Source: Pseudomonadales bacterium
GTDB lineage: Bacteria > Pseudomonadota > Gammaproteobacteria > Pseudomonadales > Azotimanducaceae
Length of the DNA: 64,000 nucleotides
Direction of reading: 5' to 3'
Assembly: GCA_022822135.1 (NCBI GenBank)
Contig: JAJECH010000018.1
Span: 238,155-302,154 of the forward strand
Below are positions 38,939 to 49,746 of this stretch, in pieces (position 1 is the first letter of the stretch; every line of letters begins with the position of its first letter). A program made the position numbers and the translations under genes. The notes under the pieces were generated by a model that did not search any database, had not been told where the DNA came from, and saw nothing but the letters and a program-made list of their open reading frames with translations.

Positions 38939-41061
38939 CCGAAGGACGCGTCTTCAGCGTCGGAATCTTGCGATTCCGATTCGTCCTCTTGCTCGATATC
39001 CTTCATGGTCAGCGAGATACGACCACGATTGTCGATTTCAGATACTTTTACGCGTAGTTTCTGATTGTCGCTGATACGGTCCCGGATGTTGTTCACCCGT
39101 TCATGAGCAATCTGCGATATGTGTAGCAGTCCGTCTTTACCCGGCAAGATATTGACGAACGCGCCGTAGTCTTCGATGCGTCTTACGACGCCGGAATAGA
39201 TTTGACCGACCTCAGCATCTGCAACAATCTCTTCGATGCGCGCTTTCGCTGCCTGCATATTTGGACGCGATTCAGCAAATATCGTGACCGTACCATCATC
39301 CTTCAAGTCGACAACCGCGTTGGTATCCGACTGAATGGACTTGATCACGGCACCACCTTTACCTATCACATCGCGAACTTTGTCCGGCGCGATGTTCATG
39401 ACAACAGAGGCTGGCGCGGACTCGGGTGGCTCCGCTCTTGGTTCTGCGATTACACCGTTCATGTGACTTAGGATGTGCAAACGTGCGTCACGCGCTTGAT
39501 TGAGGGCTTGTTCCATGATCACATCTGTGATGCCTTCAATCTTGATGTCCATTTGCAGAGCCGTGACACCATTAGCAGTGCCCGCGACTTTGAAGTCCAT
39601 GTCACCGAGGTGATCTTCATCACCCAGAATGTCGGTTAGCACGGCTGCGCGTTCGCCTTCTAACACGAGACCCATTGCTACACCCGCAACTGCAGCGCGG
39701 ATCGGAATGCCTGCGTCCATTAAGGCCAATGATGTACCACAGACACTGGCCATCGAGCTGGATCCATTACTCTCGGTAATTTCTGAGACCACCCGAATGG
39801 TGTATGGATAGTCTTCAGCACTAGGCAACATGGATTCGATCGCTCGCCGAGCAAGACGACCGTGTCCGATTTCTCGTCGCTTAGGCGAACCCATCATGCC
39901 AGCTTCGCCGACACTGTAAGGAGGGAAGTTGTAGTGCAACATGAACTTGTCAAACGTTGTACCCGATAACCCCTCGATAAGCGCTGAGTCCTTATCGGGT
40001 CCTAAGGTGGCAACGACGATTGCCTGCGTTTCGCCTCGCTGAAACAGCGCTGACCCATGTGCTTTGGGTAACAACCCCACCTCAACGTCAAGGTTGCGCA
40101 CATCCGTGGTGGATCGACCGTCAATGCGTGGTTCGCCATTTAGTACGCGCTCACGAACGATCTTCTTCTCGAACGAAGCGAACGTGTCAGCGACTTCTTC
40201 CGCATCAAAGTCTTCTAACTCGGAAACTGCCTTCCGACGTAAGTCATTAACCTGCGAAAGACGTGCGGTCTTGTCAGTTACCCGGTAAGCGTCACCAAGC
40301 TGCGTTCCTACGCATTCCTGTAATGCAGCATTTAGTGCGTCATTGCTTGGCGGTGGCGCGAACTCCCATGCTGGTTTACCAGCTTTGCTCGCCAGACGCT
40401 TGATTGCCTCGATCTGCACCTGCATTTCCGCGTGGGCGAACAGAACTGCGCCTAACATCGTGTCCTCAGGAAGCTCGTTGGCTTCCGATTCAACCATGAG
40501 TACGGCTGATTCCGTGCCGGCCACGACCATGTTGAGCTTGGATTTTTCTAGATCGTCGAATGACGGGTTGAGCAGGTACAGGTTTTGTGCTGGATCGAAT
40601 CCGACACGCGCCGAACCGATCGGTCCGTGGAAAGGAATCCCCGAAATTGCTAACGCAGCAGAACAACCGATCAGCGACAAGATATCAGGATCGTGCGTCT
40701 TATCTGCCGACATGACAGTCGCGACGACGTGGACTTCGTTTAGGAACCCTTTCGGAAATAGGGGCCGTAACGGTCGGTCAATCAATCGACTTGTAAGCGT
40801 TTCCTTCTCTGAGGGACGACCCTCTCGTCGGAAAAACCCGCCCGGAATCTTGCCCGACGCGTACATTTTTTCTTGATAGTTGACCGTGAGTGGAAAGAAA
40901 TCCTGTCCCGGTCTGGGATCGGGCGCACCGACAACCGTGCAAAGCACAACGGTGCCGCCCATGCTAGCCATCACTGCGCCTGTCGCTTGTCGCGCGACAC
41001 GCCCAGTTTCTAATACGACGGTTTCGCCGGCTAGCTCAAATTGCTCTTGAACAATACTCAA
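38935..41061 (-). CDS. pnp: Polyribonucleotide nucleotidyltransferase (PNPase)
   Basis: A 708-residue 3'-to-5' phosphorolytic exoribonuclease of the RNA degradosome. Two RNase PH domains (residues about 10-230 and 310-550) are followed by a KH domain ([16 protein letters not shown]) and an S1 domain ([20 protein letters not shown]) with an acidic tail. It follows rpsO after 14 bp, the standard order. Confidence 0.97.
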   Translation of the reverse strand: MSIVQEQFELAGETVVLETGRVARQATGAVMASMGGTVVLCTVVGAPDPRPGQDFFPLTVNYQEKMYASGKIPGGFFRREGRPSEKETLTSRLIDRPLRPLFPKGFLNEVHVVATVMSADKTHDPDILSLIGCSAALAISGIPFHGPIGSARVGFDPAQNLYLLNPSFDDLEKSKLNMVVAGTESAVLMVESEANELPEDTMLGAVLFAHAEMQVQIEAIKRLASKAGKPAWEFAPPPSNDALNAALQECVGTQLGDAYRVTDKTARLSQVNDLRRKAVSELEDFDAEEVADTFASFEKKIVRERVLNGEPRIDGRSTTDVRNLDVEVGLLPKAHGSALFQRGETQAIVVATLGPDKDSALIEGLSGTTFDKFMLHYNFPPYSVGEAGMMGSPKRREIGHGRLARRAIESMLPSAEDYPYTIRVVSEITESNGSSSMASVCGTSLALMDAGIPIRAAVAGVAMGLVLEGERAAVLTDILGDEDHLGDMDFKVAGTANGVTALQMDIKIEGITDVIMEQALNQARDARLHILSHMNGVIAEPRAEPPESAPASVVMNIAPDKVRDVIGKGGAVIKSIQSDTNAVVDLKDDGTVTIFAESRPNMQAAKARIEEIVADAEVGQIYSGVVRRIEDYGAFVNILPGKDGLLHISQIAHERVNNIRDRISDNQKLRVKVSEIDNRGRISLTMKDIEQEDESESQDSDAEDASFG

Positions 41062-41075
41062 TATTTACTCCGTGG

Positions 41076-41345
41076 CTACCGACGGAGACCTAGTTTCTGT
41101 ATCAATGTCGAGTAACGCTCGTATTCGTTTCGACTCAGGTAATCTAACAACTTCCTTCGCTGGTCCACCATCGCTTTCAGTCCTCGTCTCGAGTGGTGGT
41201 CTCCCTTATGCATGTTGAAGTGCTCTTGAAGAGAGTTGATATTTGCCGTTAACAGGGCGATTTGGACTTCGGCAGAACCGGTATCGTTTTCGCTCCGTTT
41301 GTATTCAGAAACAACCTTTTCTTTGGTCTCGGCGGATAGTGCCAT
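41076..41345 (-). CDS. rpsO: 30S ribosomal protein S15
   Basis: 89 residues, the standard length. [34 protein letters not shown] is the S15 RNA-binding core. It binds 16S early in 30S assembly. truB lies 6 bp upstream. Confidence 0.97.
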   Translation of the reverse strand: MALSAETKEKVVSEYKRSENDTGSAEVQIALLTANINSLQEHFNMHKGDHHSRRGLKAMVDQRRKLLDYLSRNEYERYSTLIQKLGLRR

Positions 41346-41351
41346 GTTTTC

Positions 41352-42293
41352 TCAGTGGGATGGTGAATGGATTGAGGCTACGAGTCGGCGAGGGGCTACG
41401 CGCCCGTTTTCGATTTCGCCTATGCCTAAAAAAGTGAACTCTCCGTTACCGCGCTCTTCGAGTAGTTTTACCCATCCGCGTGTAGGAGAGCATGGAGGGG
41501 CAGATACAGCCTGCCCTTGTCGCACGAGATATGCTGTGGGACGCGGCAATTTTATATCAAACCAGCCCTCAACCATGGCTGAAACCGGTCGCAAGAACGT
41601 CTCATGCAGGTCGTTTTTTTTCGCTTCGAGGAGCTGTTTGAAGGTCACGCAATCCTCCTTGGCGAAGTGCCCAACTCGCAGTCGATCCAGTTTTGATACA
41701 TGAGCACCACACCCTAACGCGTCGCCAATATCCGCGACAAGGGTTCTGATATACGTACCTTTCGTACATTCAACCAGGAGCTCGAATGAACTACCGTCAA
41801 ATTGCTGCAACTCGTTTCGATGGATAGTGATTCGACGTGCGGCGCGCTCAACTTCAAGACCTTGACGTGCAAGCTTGTACAAGCGTTGCCCATCGTGTTT
41901 GATCGCGGAGTACATTGACGGTACTTGATCGATCTCCCCGCGAAACGAATCGAGCACATTTTCAATCGTACTTCGATCTAATGCAGGTACGGGTTTCTCA
42001 GCAATCACCGAACCATCTGTATCACCCGTGTCAGTGGCGACGCCTAGCTGAACCCCTACTTCATACGTTTTGTTTGCGTTTAAACTGAATTGAGAGAATT
42101 TCGTCGCTTCTCCCAAGCACAAAGGCAGCACACCAGTCGCTCGTTGATCGAGGGTGCCCGTGTGCCCTACCTTGCGACATTGGAAAAGTCGCTTGACGCG
42201 TTGAACCGCGTGATTGGACGTCCATCCTAGAGGTTTGTCGAGCACAATGACCCCGTCAATGACGCGCCCGCTTGAGCGCAATCGACGTCCCAT
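41352..42293 (-). CDS. truB: tRNA pseudouridine(55) synthase
   Basis: A 313-residue enzyme that makes pseudouridine 55 in the T-loop of tRNAs. The catalytic Asp is in GHTGTLDQRATGVLPLC; GVIVLDKPLGWTSN opens the protein and GTYIRTLVADIGDALG is the usual later motif. It is immediately followed by rpsO and preceded, without gap, by rbfA. Confidence 0.96.
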   Translation of the reverse strand: MGRRLRSSGRVIDGVIVLDKPLGWTSNHAVQRVKRLFQCRKVGHTGTLDQRATGVLPLCLGEATKFSQFSLNANKTYEVGVQLGVATDTGDTDGSVIAEKPVPALDRSTIENVLDSFRGEIDQVPSMYSAIKHDGQRLYKLARQGLEVERAARRITIHRNELQQFDGSSFELLVECTKGTYIRTLVADIGDALGCGAHVSKLDRLRVGHFAKEDCVTFKQLLEAKKNDLHETFLRPVSAMVEGWFDIKLPRPTAYLVRQGQAVSAPPCSPTRGWVKLLEERGNGEFTFLGIGEIENGRVAPRRLVASIHSPSH

Positions 42294-42683
42294 TTAAGGT
42301 CGCCGAGCTCGAGCCAATAATTCCTCGATCCGTTGTGCTTCCGCTTCCGTTCGATCAAAGTGAAAACGCAATTCGGGTGTCGTTCTCATGCTATGTCGCT
42401 GTGCAAGTTCTGAACGGAAAAATCCCGCCGCATTCTGCATGACAGAAAGGAGCTCTTCTTCAGGTGCGTTGTCTGAAGCGCCGTGCCACGCTACGTAGAC
42501 GTCAGCATACGCTAGGTCCCGCGACACTTTGACATCCGAAATCGACACATCTGACACGTTTACCCGGGGGTCGCGCATCTTGTTACGAAGGAGGTCCGTC
42601 AGTTCGACACGAATAAAGTCGGCTACACGAAGCTCGCGCCCAAAATTCTTGGGTCGGTGGTATAGCCTCTGTTTTGATCTCAC
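42294..42683 (-). CDS. rbfA: Ribosome-binding factor A
   Basis: A 129-residue KH-fold factor for late 30S maturation. [22 protein letters not shown] and [23 protein letters not shown] segments are clear. It overlaps the infB stop by 4 bp. Confidence 0.95.
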   Translation of the reverse strand: MRSKQRLYHRPKNFGRELRVADFIRVELTDLLRNKMRDPRVNVSDVSISDVKVSRDLAYADVYVAWHGASDNAPEEELLSVMQNAAGFFRSELAQRHSMRTTPELRFHFDRTEAEAQRIEELLARARRP

Positions 42684-45307
42684 AATGCGCGTGCGACTTG
42701 CCGCGTCTCATATACCTCGATCAAATCACCCTGGCGCACGTCGTTGTAGTTTCGAACGCCAATACCACACTCAACACCGTTGTTTACTTCCTGTACATCG
42801 TCTTTGAATCGTCGTAACGACTCTAGCTCGCCTTCGTAAATTACGGTGTTATCCCGGAGTACTCGAATGCGCTTGTTGCGGAAGACGGTGCCTTCGACGA
42901 CGAGACATCCTGCCACCTGCCCAAATCTTGGCGAAGTGAATACTTCACGAACTTCAGCAGTGCCGACGATTTCTTCACGCTCGTCCGGAATCAACATGCC
43001 CGTCAGCATCGCTCTTACGTCGTCGAGCAATTCGTAAATTACTTGGTAGTAGCGAACTTCCATGTGATTACGATCGAGCAACACCTTGGCAGGTTTATCC
43101 GCGCGCACGTTAAAGCCGAACACCATCGCATCGTACGTCATCGCCATGTTGATGTCGGACTCATTGATACCGCCGATTCCCGCACCTAAGACACGTACCG
43201 AGACTTCATCATTACCAATTTCGCTGAATGCGTGTGAAATCGCTTCCAGTGAACCGCGCACGTCAGCTTTCAGAATGACATTCAGTACGCGCTTTTCGCC
43301 CTTGCCTAAGTGCTTGAACATGTTGTCCAATCGGGCTTGCTGCTGCATCTGTTGTTGTTGTTTCTGGCTCGTGTGTGCACGAGTTTCCGCCAGCTGGCGC
43401 GCTTGGCGTTCGTCAGGGGATACGGTGAACCCTTCCCCAGCATCCGGAATTCCGTTGAACCCTAACACCTCTACCGGGATCGAAGGACCTGCCGACTTGA
43501 TCTTCTTTCCTTGATCATTAATGATCGAACGTACTTTGCCGTAGTGCTCGCCAGCGATCACGATATCGCCTTGATTTAACGTGCCGTTTTGAACGAGCAA
43601 CGACACGACCGCACCTCTACCGCGCTCGAGTTTTGATTCAATGACCAAACCACGGCCAGAGGCTTCCGGGACAGATTTAAGTTCGAGTATTTCCGCTTGC
43701 GCCGAGACCGCTTCGAGTAAGTCGTCGATGCCCTCTCCTGTTTCGGCGGAAACGTTGACGAACTGCGTTGTACCCCCGAACTCTTCAGGGATCACTTCCA
43801 TTCCTGCCAATTCAGTGCGTACCCGTTGCGGGTCGGCACTATCTAAGTCGATCTTGTTAACCGCAACAACTACAGGGACACCGGCTGCTTTCGCATGATT
43901 GACCGCTTCTTCGGTCTGAGGCATCACGCCATCATTCGCTGCGCAGACCAGGACTACGATATCGGTGGAATTTGCGCCTCGAGCCCGCATCGCCGAAAAC
44001 GCCGCGTGACCAGGTGTATCCAAGAACGTAATGTCACCGTGGGACGTTGTCAGGTGATAAGCGCCAATGTGCTGAGTAATACCGCCAGCTTCGCCAGCAG
44101 CGACCTTGCTCTTCCGGATGTAATCAAGCAGCGATGTCTTGCCGTGATCGACGTGTCCCATAACGGTCACAACCGGGCAACGAGGAAATTCCTCTCCCTC
44201 AACTTTCGTCGCTTCGATCAACTCTTCCTCTTGCGAGGTCGAGAATTTCACATTGTGTCCCATTTCCTCGACGATCAACGCAGCTGTATCTTGATCCAAT
44301 ACGTCATTGATCGTAACCATGACACCGAGCTCCATCAGTTTCTTGATGAGCTCTGCTGCCTTGATCGACATCGCTTGCGCAAGGCTTCCAACCGCGATCG
44401 ACTCGCCTACCTCGACTTCACGTACAACGAACGCCGCCGGACGCTGAAAACCACCACCCTGATCAAGTTCTTGCACTCGGTCAAGAGGTCTACTCCCGCT
44501 ACGGCGTCGCCCGGTTCGAGGAACGCGTGCTCGTTCATCCTCGCCTCTCGTGATTTCGCGTAATCCACCACTTCGACGTCCATTGCGTCCGGCACGAGCG
44601 TCGTTTGCGCGTTGACGACCACGTGCCGGCGCTTCCTTCTGCTTGGCGTATCGAGGCGCTTTGTCTGAAGTCGCACGTTGTGGCTCTGGTTTGTTCGTTT
44701 TCGTGCCTTTAGAGACCTTCGAAGCTTCGAGTTGAGCGCGTTCCGTTTCACGACGCTTCGCCTCCTCACTCTCTCGTTTTCGCTGTTCTTCTTCCTGCCG
44801 CGCCTGAATTCGACGCTCTTTTTCCTCTTGGTCGCGCTGTTCCGCTTCACGACGACGTGCTTGTTCTTCGCGAATTTCCGCAGCCTGTCGTTTTAGTTCG
44901 CTAGTGGTGTTTTTCCCTCGCGCCGTTGGAGTGGACTTCGTCGCTACCGATGGCGTATCCGTTAAGGGCGTCGGCGCGGTTCGTCCTGCGCCCGTCTTAA
45001 CAACAACCGTAGCCGTCCCGCTCGCACGACCGCCGCTATAAAGTTGACCGCGATTGACGCGCGAACTAGCGTTTTGCTTTCGCTGGATCTGTTGCTCAGT
45101 AGTAGATCGCGAAGGCTGCGTGGTCTTACGAACAGTTGGCGTACTCTTCCCGCCACGAAAGTGCGCGCCAAGTGCCTTGATCGCGTCCAACTCGAGTTCC
45201 GAGTCTGCATCGGCACACTCGAATCCTAGTGTCGTCGCGAGTTCGACGACTTCTTCAGCTGTTTTCTTGAAACTCGTTGCAACTTGTGCAACGGTGCGAG
45301 TTGGCAT
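42680..45307 (-). CDS. infB: Translation initiation factor IF-2
   Basis: 875 residues. An IF2 N-terminal domain ([24 protein letters not shown]...) is followed by a long charged linker (about 55-290, Arg/Glu/Lys-rich). A second IF2_N, the GTPase ([24 protein letters not shown]) and C-terminal domains binding fMet-tRNA come after. The linker is long but normal for proteobacteria. Confidence 0.97.
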   Translation of the reverse strand: MPTRTVAQVATSFKKTAEEVVELATTLGFECADADSELELDAIKALGAHFRGGKSTPTVRKTTQPSRSTTEQQIQRKQNASSRVNRGQLYSGGRASGTATVVVKTGAGRTAPTPLTDTPSVATKSTPTARGKNTTSELKRQAAEIREEQARRREAEQRDQEEKERRIQARQEEEQRKRESEEAKRRETERAQLEASKVSKGTKTNKPEPQRATSDKAPRYAKQKEAPARGRQRANDARAGRNGRRSGGLREITRGEDERARVPRTGRRRSGSRPLDRVQELDQGGGFQRPAAFVVREVEVGESIAVGSLAQAMSIKAAELIKKLMELGVMVTINDVLDQDTAALIVEEMGHNVKFSTSQEEELIEATKVEGEEFPRCPVVTVMGHVDHGKTSLLDYIRKSKVAAGEAGGITQHIGAYHLTTSHGDITFLDTPGHAAFSAMRARGANSTDIVVLVCAANDGVMPQTEEAVNHAKAAGVPVVVAVNKIDLDSADPQRVRTELAGMEVIPEEFGGTTQFVNVSAETGEGIDDLLEAVSAQAEILELKSVPEASGRGLVIESKLERGRGAVVSLLVQNGTLNQGDIVIAGEHYGKVRSIINDQGKKIKSAGPSIPVEVLGFNGIPDAGEGFTVSPDERQARQLAETRAHTSQKQQQQMQQQARLDNMFKHLGKGEKRVLNVILKADVRGSLEAISHAFSEIGNDEVSVRVLGAGIGGINESDINMAMTYDAMVFGFNVRADKPAKVLLDRNHMEVRYYQVIYELLDDVRAMLTGMLIPDEREEIVGTAEVREVFTSPRFGQVAGCLVVEGTVFRNKRIRVLRDNTVIYEGELESLRRFKDDVQEVNNGVECGIGVRNYNDVRQGDLIEVYETRQVARAL

Positions 45308-45335
45308 CTAGGCAGTTCCCTTTACGTTTCTAGCT

Positions 45336-46940
45336 TTAAGCGTTACTGACTTCTTCGTCTTCGAACCACGGTTTACGTGCGGTAACGATTAGGTCGCCGG
45401 CACGTTTATCGTCAATCGATTCGTCAATATCGAGCAATTCGTCAATTGACAGTTCGGCTAAATCGTCCATTGTGACAATGCCGTTAGCTGCCAACTGGCT
45501 CGCCAATACATCATCCATACCGGACATATAGCGGAGGTCATCAGCTGGTACTGCGGTCCCTTCTTTGGTCTCGCCTGTCAGTACTTCATCAAGCAAAATG
45601 TCGCCAGCACGATCAATGATCTCTTGCGCTCCGTCAGCAGCCAGCGTTTTCGACGCAATGGTTAGATCTTCCGCGGATGCTTCGCTAACTTGCTCTAGAT
45701 TCACATAGCCGGCGTCAAACAAATCCTTCGCGGTTTTGTTCTCAATCTCAAGCGAATTTACGAATCGGCCAACGGTGTAGTTTTCTTGTCGCGCGATCTT
45801 CTCGTCGTATTTTTCGCGACTGATGACCTTGAGAGTCCACCCGGTCAGCTCGGAAGCAAGGCGTACATTCATGCCATGTTCGCCAATGGCAGAACCGCTC
45901 TGATGCTCTTCAACCACCAGGTCCATCGAGTGGGTTTCTTCATCGATCTCAATACGTTGGATCTGTGCGGGTGCCATTGCATTGAGCACCAATTCGGCAG
46001 GGTCCTCCGACCACAGAAAAACGTCGATCTTCTCACCACAAATCTCGCTAGAGATGCTCTGAATCCGCGACCCCTTAATGCCGACGCACGAACCCACTGC
46101 GTCGATTCGTTGGTCATTGGTACTAACCGCAACCTTCGCGCGACGTCCCGGTGAACGTGCGACACCCCGAATCTTTATGACGTCTTCATGTACTTCCGGA
46201 ATCTCTCGCTTGAAAAGCTCAATCAGCATGCCGTCATGAGTTCGTGACAATAGCAAGTTTTGCCCACGATCTTCCGCAGTCACGTCGACGAGATAAGCCT
46301 TGACCTGATCTTCCTTATGGAGGATTTCGCGTTTTCCATCTCCGATCGGTATTAAGGCATCCCGATCTAATCGACCTTCAGCTAATTGTGGAAGTTCGAG
46401 AATAACCGAACGGGTTTCCTTGGTTTTGTTGTTGATGAGAAAGCGTGAGACTTTACCCGTCACAAGTTCCCCAATCCGCGGTCGATATTCGGCGACGATA
46501 CGCTCTCGTTCCGCGCGCCGAACCTCCTGATTGATCACCTGTTTGGAGATCTGAGCAACGATCCGACCCATGTTGACGTTTTCGTGTGGTTCTTCCCACG
46601 TTTGTCCAATTTCCAGAGCAGGATTACGTTCTCTGGCTTGCTCGACTGTTAAGTGGACTTCGGGGTTAAACGCGATTCGTTCTTCTATTTCTTCGCCATT
46701 CGCTTGATCTTCAACCTGGTAGAACGGCATGTCAGCGGGATCCACGACATGCCAAATCCTATAGGTTGATTGTTCGTCGTTTTCCCAATCAATCGCAACA
46801 CGGAATTCTTTGTCTGTCCCGTGTCGTCGCTTCGTTGCAACCGATAACGCCGATTCAATCGCATCAAATACGACGTTTTCTTGAATTCCCTTTTCGTTCG
46901 CGATCGACTCGACCGCGCTTTTTACTTCTCTGAAACCCAT
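45336..46940 (-). CDS. nusA: Transcription termination/antitermination factor NusA
   Basis: A 534-residue protein with an N-terminal polymerase-binding domain, S1 (about 130-200), KH domains (GSRIQSISSEICGEKIDVFLW and GEHGMNVRLASELTGW) and two acidic repeats with helix-hairpin-helix pattern at the C-terminus (DVLASQLAANGIVTMDDLAELS). It acts in pausing, termination and the rRNA antitermination complex. infB starts 28 bp downstream. Confidence 0.97.
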   Translation of the reverse strand: MGFREVKSAVESIANEKGIQENVVFDAIESALSVATKRRHGTDKEFRVAIDWENDEQSTYRIWHVVDPADMPFYQVEDQANGEEIEERIAFNPEVHLTVEQARERNPALEIGQTWEEPHENVNMGRIVAQISKQVINQEVRRAERERIVAEYRPRIGELVTGKVSRFLINNKTKETRSVILELPQLAEGRLDRDALIPIGDGKREILHKEDQVKAYLVDVTAEDRGQNLLLSRTHDGMLIELFKREIPEVHEDVIKIRGVARSPGRRAKVAVSTNDQRIDAVGSCVGIKGSRIQSISSEICGEKIDVFLWSEDPAELVLNAMAPAQIQRIEIDEETHSMDLVVEEHQSGSAIGEHGMNVRLASELTGWTLKVISREKYDEKIARQENYTVGRFVNSLEIENKTAKDLFDAGYVNLEQVSEASAEDLTIASKTLAADGAQEIIDRAGDILLDEVLTGETKEGTAVPADDLRYMSGMDDVLASQLAANGIVTMDDLAELSIDELLDIDESIDDKRAGDLIVTARKPWFEDEEVSNA

Positions 46941-46954
46941 GTGACTCTTTCTGG

Positions 46955-47446
46955 CTATTCGAATACAGGAACCAATCGAGTACGCCGCACTTGTGCAAAC
47001 GGGATGATCTTCAACTCGTCATCTACTAGAAGCGAGATCGACTCCTCGCCACAGTCCTGCAATGTACCTCGTAGGTGGCGCGTGCCGTCGATAGGCAAGT
47101 GCAGCCGTACATCAACGTACTCACCGACACTTCGTTGATACTGATCTTTCTTGAATAACAATCGATCCATTCCAGGCGATGACACCTCGAGGTCGTAGGT
47201 TCCGGCTATACCGTCCTCGACCGCTAGAAGTGTCCCCAACTGTTGACCTACTGTCTCACAATCAGCTACCGAAATGCCGCGCGGCGCATCAATGTAGATA
47301 CATACACGCTTTCGGCGACCTGTTCCTGTCTGTTCAACTCCCCAAAGTTCAAAGCCGAGATGCTTAACTGTCGGCTCCACGAGTTTTTCTAGAAACGCTG
47401 TTCTTGGTTCTGCCAACGCTTTCCCTCGCAACTGCCGAGACGGCAT
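46955..47446 (-). CDS. rimP: Ribosome maturation factor RimP
   Basis: 163 residues from the ATG chosen at 47446; the frame extends 14 codons to 47488. The usual family length (about 150) favours the internal start. LVEPTVKHLGFELWGVE opens the N-domain and TYDLEVSSPGMDRLLFKKDQYQRSVGEYVDVRL is the hallmark. It is needed for 30S assembly and is the first gene of the nusA-infB operon. Confidence 0.93.
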   Translation of the reverse strand: MPSRQLRGKALAEPRTAFLEKLVEPTVKHLGFELWGVEQTGTGRRKRVCIYIDAPRGISVADCETVGQQLGTLLAVEDGIAGTYDLEVSSPGMDRLLFKKDQYQRSVGEYVDVRLHLPIDGTRHLRGTLQDCGEESISLLVDDELKIIPFAQVRRTRLVPVFE

Positions 47447-47691
47447 TCCATTCCCATTGACCAAAACCCAGCGGCCAACCTGCAACAAAAGGAGTAAGGG
47501 AAAAGGACCGTTATGACCTCACCTCCCGACCTTGCCGATGCGGGACGCGACTAAAACGATCCGCAGACTATTGCGCAATTAGGTTTGTGCAACAATCGCC
47601 GCGACGCATCGCGACTGTCGGATTTCAGATCGAACGCTAGGCTTCCAACGAGCAAACTGGAAGCACTCAGTACCGAATCTCGGTGCGCGGA

Positions 47692-47697
47692 ATTATA
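47692..47697 (-). promoter_or_regulatory. rimP: Candidate -10 of the rimP-nusA-infB operon
   Basis: On the minus strand a perfect TATAAT followed by a GC-rich stretch TCCGCGCACC. No good -35 lies 16-18 nt upstream. The position, about 240 nt before rimP, would leave a long leader. Confidence 0.35.
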
Positions 47698-47889
47698 GTT
47701 GAATTGCGCTAAATGAATGAGTTATAGCTGAACGAATTCATCCAAAATTGCCTACGAAGATTCCCAAATTATGAACGTTCTGCTCCATCCCTTCGACTTC
47801 GATCTTTTTAACAACTGTGCGCTACGAGATTCGTCTTCGCGTATTCGAACATAACACCCGAAGCGTTACCGCGCACGAGTTTTTATCCC

Positions 47890-47914
47890 TAGAAAGTTCT
47901 AAATTTGCTATATT
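47890..47914 (+). promoter_or_regulatory. Promoter with inverted repeat before the monooxygenase gene
   Basis: An extended -10 TGC-TATATT (47906-47914) with a 12-nt perfect palindrome TAGAAAGTTCTA (47890-47901) in the spacer, upstream of an AGAGGAGAA ribosome-binding site. The palindrome is a possible operator. No clear -35 is seen. Confidence 0.4.
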
Positions 47915-47940
47915 GGAGCGCTTAGTAAGAGGAGAATGAC

Positions 47941-48243
47941 ATGTTTATTGCGATGAATCGCTTCAGGATTGCACTTGGTGCTGAGGATGGCTTCGAAGCT
48001 GTCTGGCGTGAACGCGATTCGTTTCTATCGGACGTTCCTGGGTTTGTCAGATTCAATTTGTTACGCGGTCCTCAGAACGAAACCCACACACTCTATGCGT
48101 CACATAGCACATGGGAGTCCCGCGAAGCCTTCGAAGCTTGGACGCAGTCGGAGAGTTTTCGAAAAGCACACGCGCAAAGAAGCGCGCCTAAAGGCACGTA
48201 CCTCGGTCACCCTGACCTTGAACTCTTTGATGCGGTCCTTTAG
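47941..48243 (+). CDS. IsdG-like antibiotic biosynthesis monooxygenase (ABM) domain protein
   Basis: 100 residues, typical of single ABM-fold, heme-degrading enzymes. N6, W67 and H77 fall at or next to the positions of the catalytic Asn/Trp/His triad of staphylococcal IsdG (N7, W67, H77). PGFVRFNLLRG is the usual strand. If active it would break heme and release iron. It has a strong AGGAGA site. It is the first gene of the island. Confidence 0.75.
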   Translation: MFIAMNRFRIALGAEDGFEAVWRERDSFLSDVPGFVRFNLLRGPQNETHTLYASHSTWESREAFEAWTQSESFRKAHAQRSAPKGTYLGHPDLELFDAVL

Positions 48244-48435
48244 CGACTCGATATTCGAGAGCGGATGAGCTCTCTTGGTGTTGTTTCCCCGCTTATGGGA
48301 GACTCCTGATGACAATCTTCCCAAAACGTGACCGCTCGCTCCGCGGAAACGACTTTAAAGTCCAGCATTGATTCGCCTGTCGTAATCGATATAGTTTCTG
48401 ACGCTTGAATCTATACCAATTAACGGGCTAAAGTT

Positions 48436-49617
48436 CTGACCGATCTTACGATTCCAACATCGAAAGACGATCTTTCGACCAATTGGCTCAATGCTGCGCT
48501 CCACACACAAGGAGATGCAACGTTTGGGCAAATCCAAGATGTCGATGTAGAGACGATTGGTACTGGTGTAGGGTTGGTCGGCGGTCTATACAGATGCAGA
48601 CTAACTTACGCAGCACAAACTAATTCCGGACCTTCTAGTGTTGTCGTAAAGATCTGTTCCGACGACCCGAAGAGTTTAAAAGTTGCCAAGACTTTTCTCC
48701 TGTACCAGAAGGAGGTGGCGTTCTATCGCGACATTGCATCGCTGACACCGATGAAGGTTCCGGCGTTGTACTACTGTGATTTCGACTCTAAGAGCCACGA
48801 CTTCGTTCTCGTGCTCGAGGATCTTGAATACATGGCAGCTGCTAGCCAGCTGACTGGCGGCACCGCAGAACAAGGTAGATTGGCCATCCGGCATGCCGCT
48901 CGCTTTCATGCGCGCTTCTGGAATAAGGTCGACGAAGCACCACTAGACGGCTATTTTTCGCTCGTTGCACCCAGTTTTACGATGAAGATTCACGTGGGAT
49001 TCCACAATAGCGTTCCAAAAGTACTCGACGTCTTCGATCAAGATCTTTCGCCGGTCGCAAAGGACCTGATCCGTGCGTTTGGAGACGACCTTGCAGGTCA
49101 TTACCATGAAATGGCACAAGGTCCAAAGACCCTAACCCACGGTGACTATCGGCTTGACAACATGTTCTTCGGACAGGCCGACGATACAGAGCTCGTCGTG
49201 ATCGATTGGCAAACCAATGGGATTGGCGTCGGGATGGCCGATGTCGCGTATTTCATGGCCGGAAGCCTGGACTCAAACGTCCGTAGCTCGATCGAGCGAG
49301 ACGCTATCTCCGAATATCACGAGATTACCGTTCGTGATGCCGGCGCTCATTGGAGTTTCGAGGAGTGCTGGCAAGCGTACCGTAAGAGTTTTGTCACTGC
49401 GATGACGGTGCCTGTCATTGCCGCAGGTGAGCTGTCATTAGACAATGAGCGAGCATTCGAACTGGTCCAAACCGGTATTCAGCGCATGAACGCCGCGATA
49501 GAGCAACTAGAAGTCGCTGAATTCATGCCACAGCGGAGATCTGTCTTTACAGTACCAGGATTCCAATCCGCCATGGCTAATCAGTTGTCGCGGATAGTAC
49601 CAACGAGTAGCTCCTGA
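48436..49617 (+). CDS. Aminoglycoside phosphotransferase-fold kinase (EcKinase/CHK-like), CTG start proposed
   Basis: A protein-kinase-fold small-molecule kinase. The catalytic loop THGDYRLDNMFF and the metal Asp in VIDWQ are intact. The first TTG/GTG/ATG-type start is a TTG at 48574, but the frame is open upstream. It encodes a normal N-lobe there: TNWLNAAL...QDVDVETIGTGVGLVGGLYRCRL, with the glycine-rich loop. No ATG, GTG or TTG occurs in that stretch. CTG at 48436, giving MTDLTIPTSK, is the best candidate, making 393 residues. The substrate is unknown; relatives phosphorylate steroids, choline or acyl-linked compounds. Confidence 0.72.
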   Translation: MTDLTIPTSKDDLSTNWLNAALHTQGDATFGQIQDVDVETIGTGVGLVGGLYRCRLTYAAQTNSGPSSVVVKICSDDPKSLKVAKTFLLYQKEVAFYRDIASLTPMKVPALYYCDFDSKSHDFVLVLEDLEYMAAASQLTGGTAEQGRLAIRHAARFHARFWNKVDEAPLDGYFSLVAPSFTMKIHVGFHNSVPKVLDVFDQDLSPVAKDLIRAFGDDLAGHYHEMAQGPKTLTHGDYRLDNMFFGQADDTELVVIDWQTNGIGVGMADVAYFMAGSLDSNVRSSIERDAISEYHEITVRDAGAHWSFEECWQAYRKSFVTAMTVPVIAAGELSLDNERAFELVQTGIQRMNAAIEQLEVAEFMPQRRSVFTVPGFQSAMANQLSRIVPTSSS

Positions 49618-49746
49618 ATTTCCGACGATTCGAGCGAACCGTTTTGAGCTCAAACGACGTAGCAGTTCGCACTAATGCTATGTACAAATAGGAACAAAGC
49701 GGACATTCACTCTTGCTAGCGACGACATCAAAAACGGTTTTGTGAA

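Larger units (their letters stand above)
47489..47940. other. Intergenic region at the left end of the island
   Basis: About 450 bp between divergent rimP and the monooxygenase gene. It has no coding frame I trust. It contains likely promoters on both strands (at 47692 for rimP and 47909 for the monooxygenase). In Pseudomonas the rimP gene and the initiator tRNA are neighbours; here the tRNA is 5.5 kb away. Confidence 0.5.

Noticed and set aside
44407..44850. 147-residue Arg/Lys-rich frame inside infB
   Set aside because: It is an out-of-frame reading of the charged IF-2 linker.
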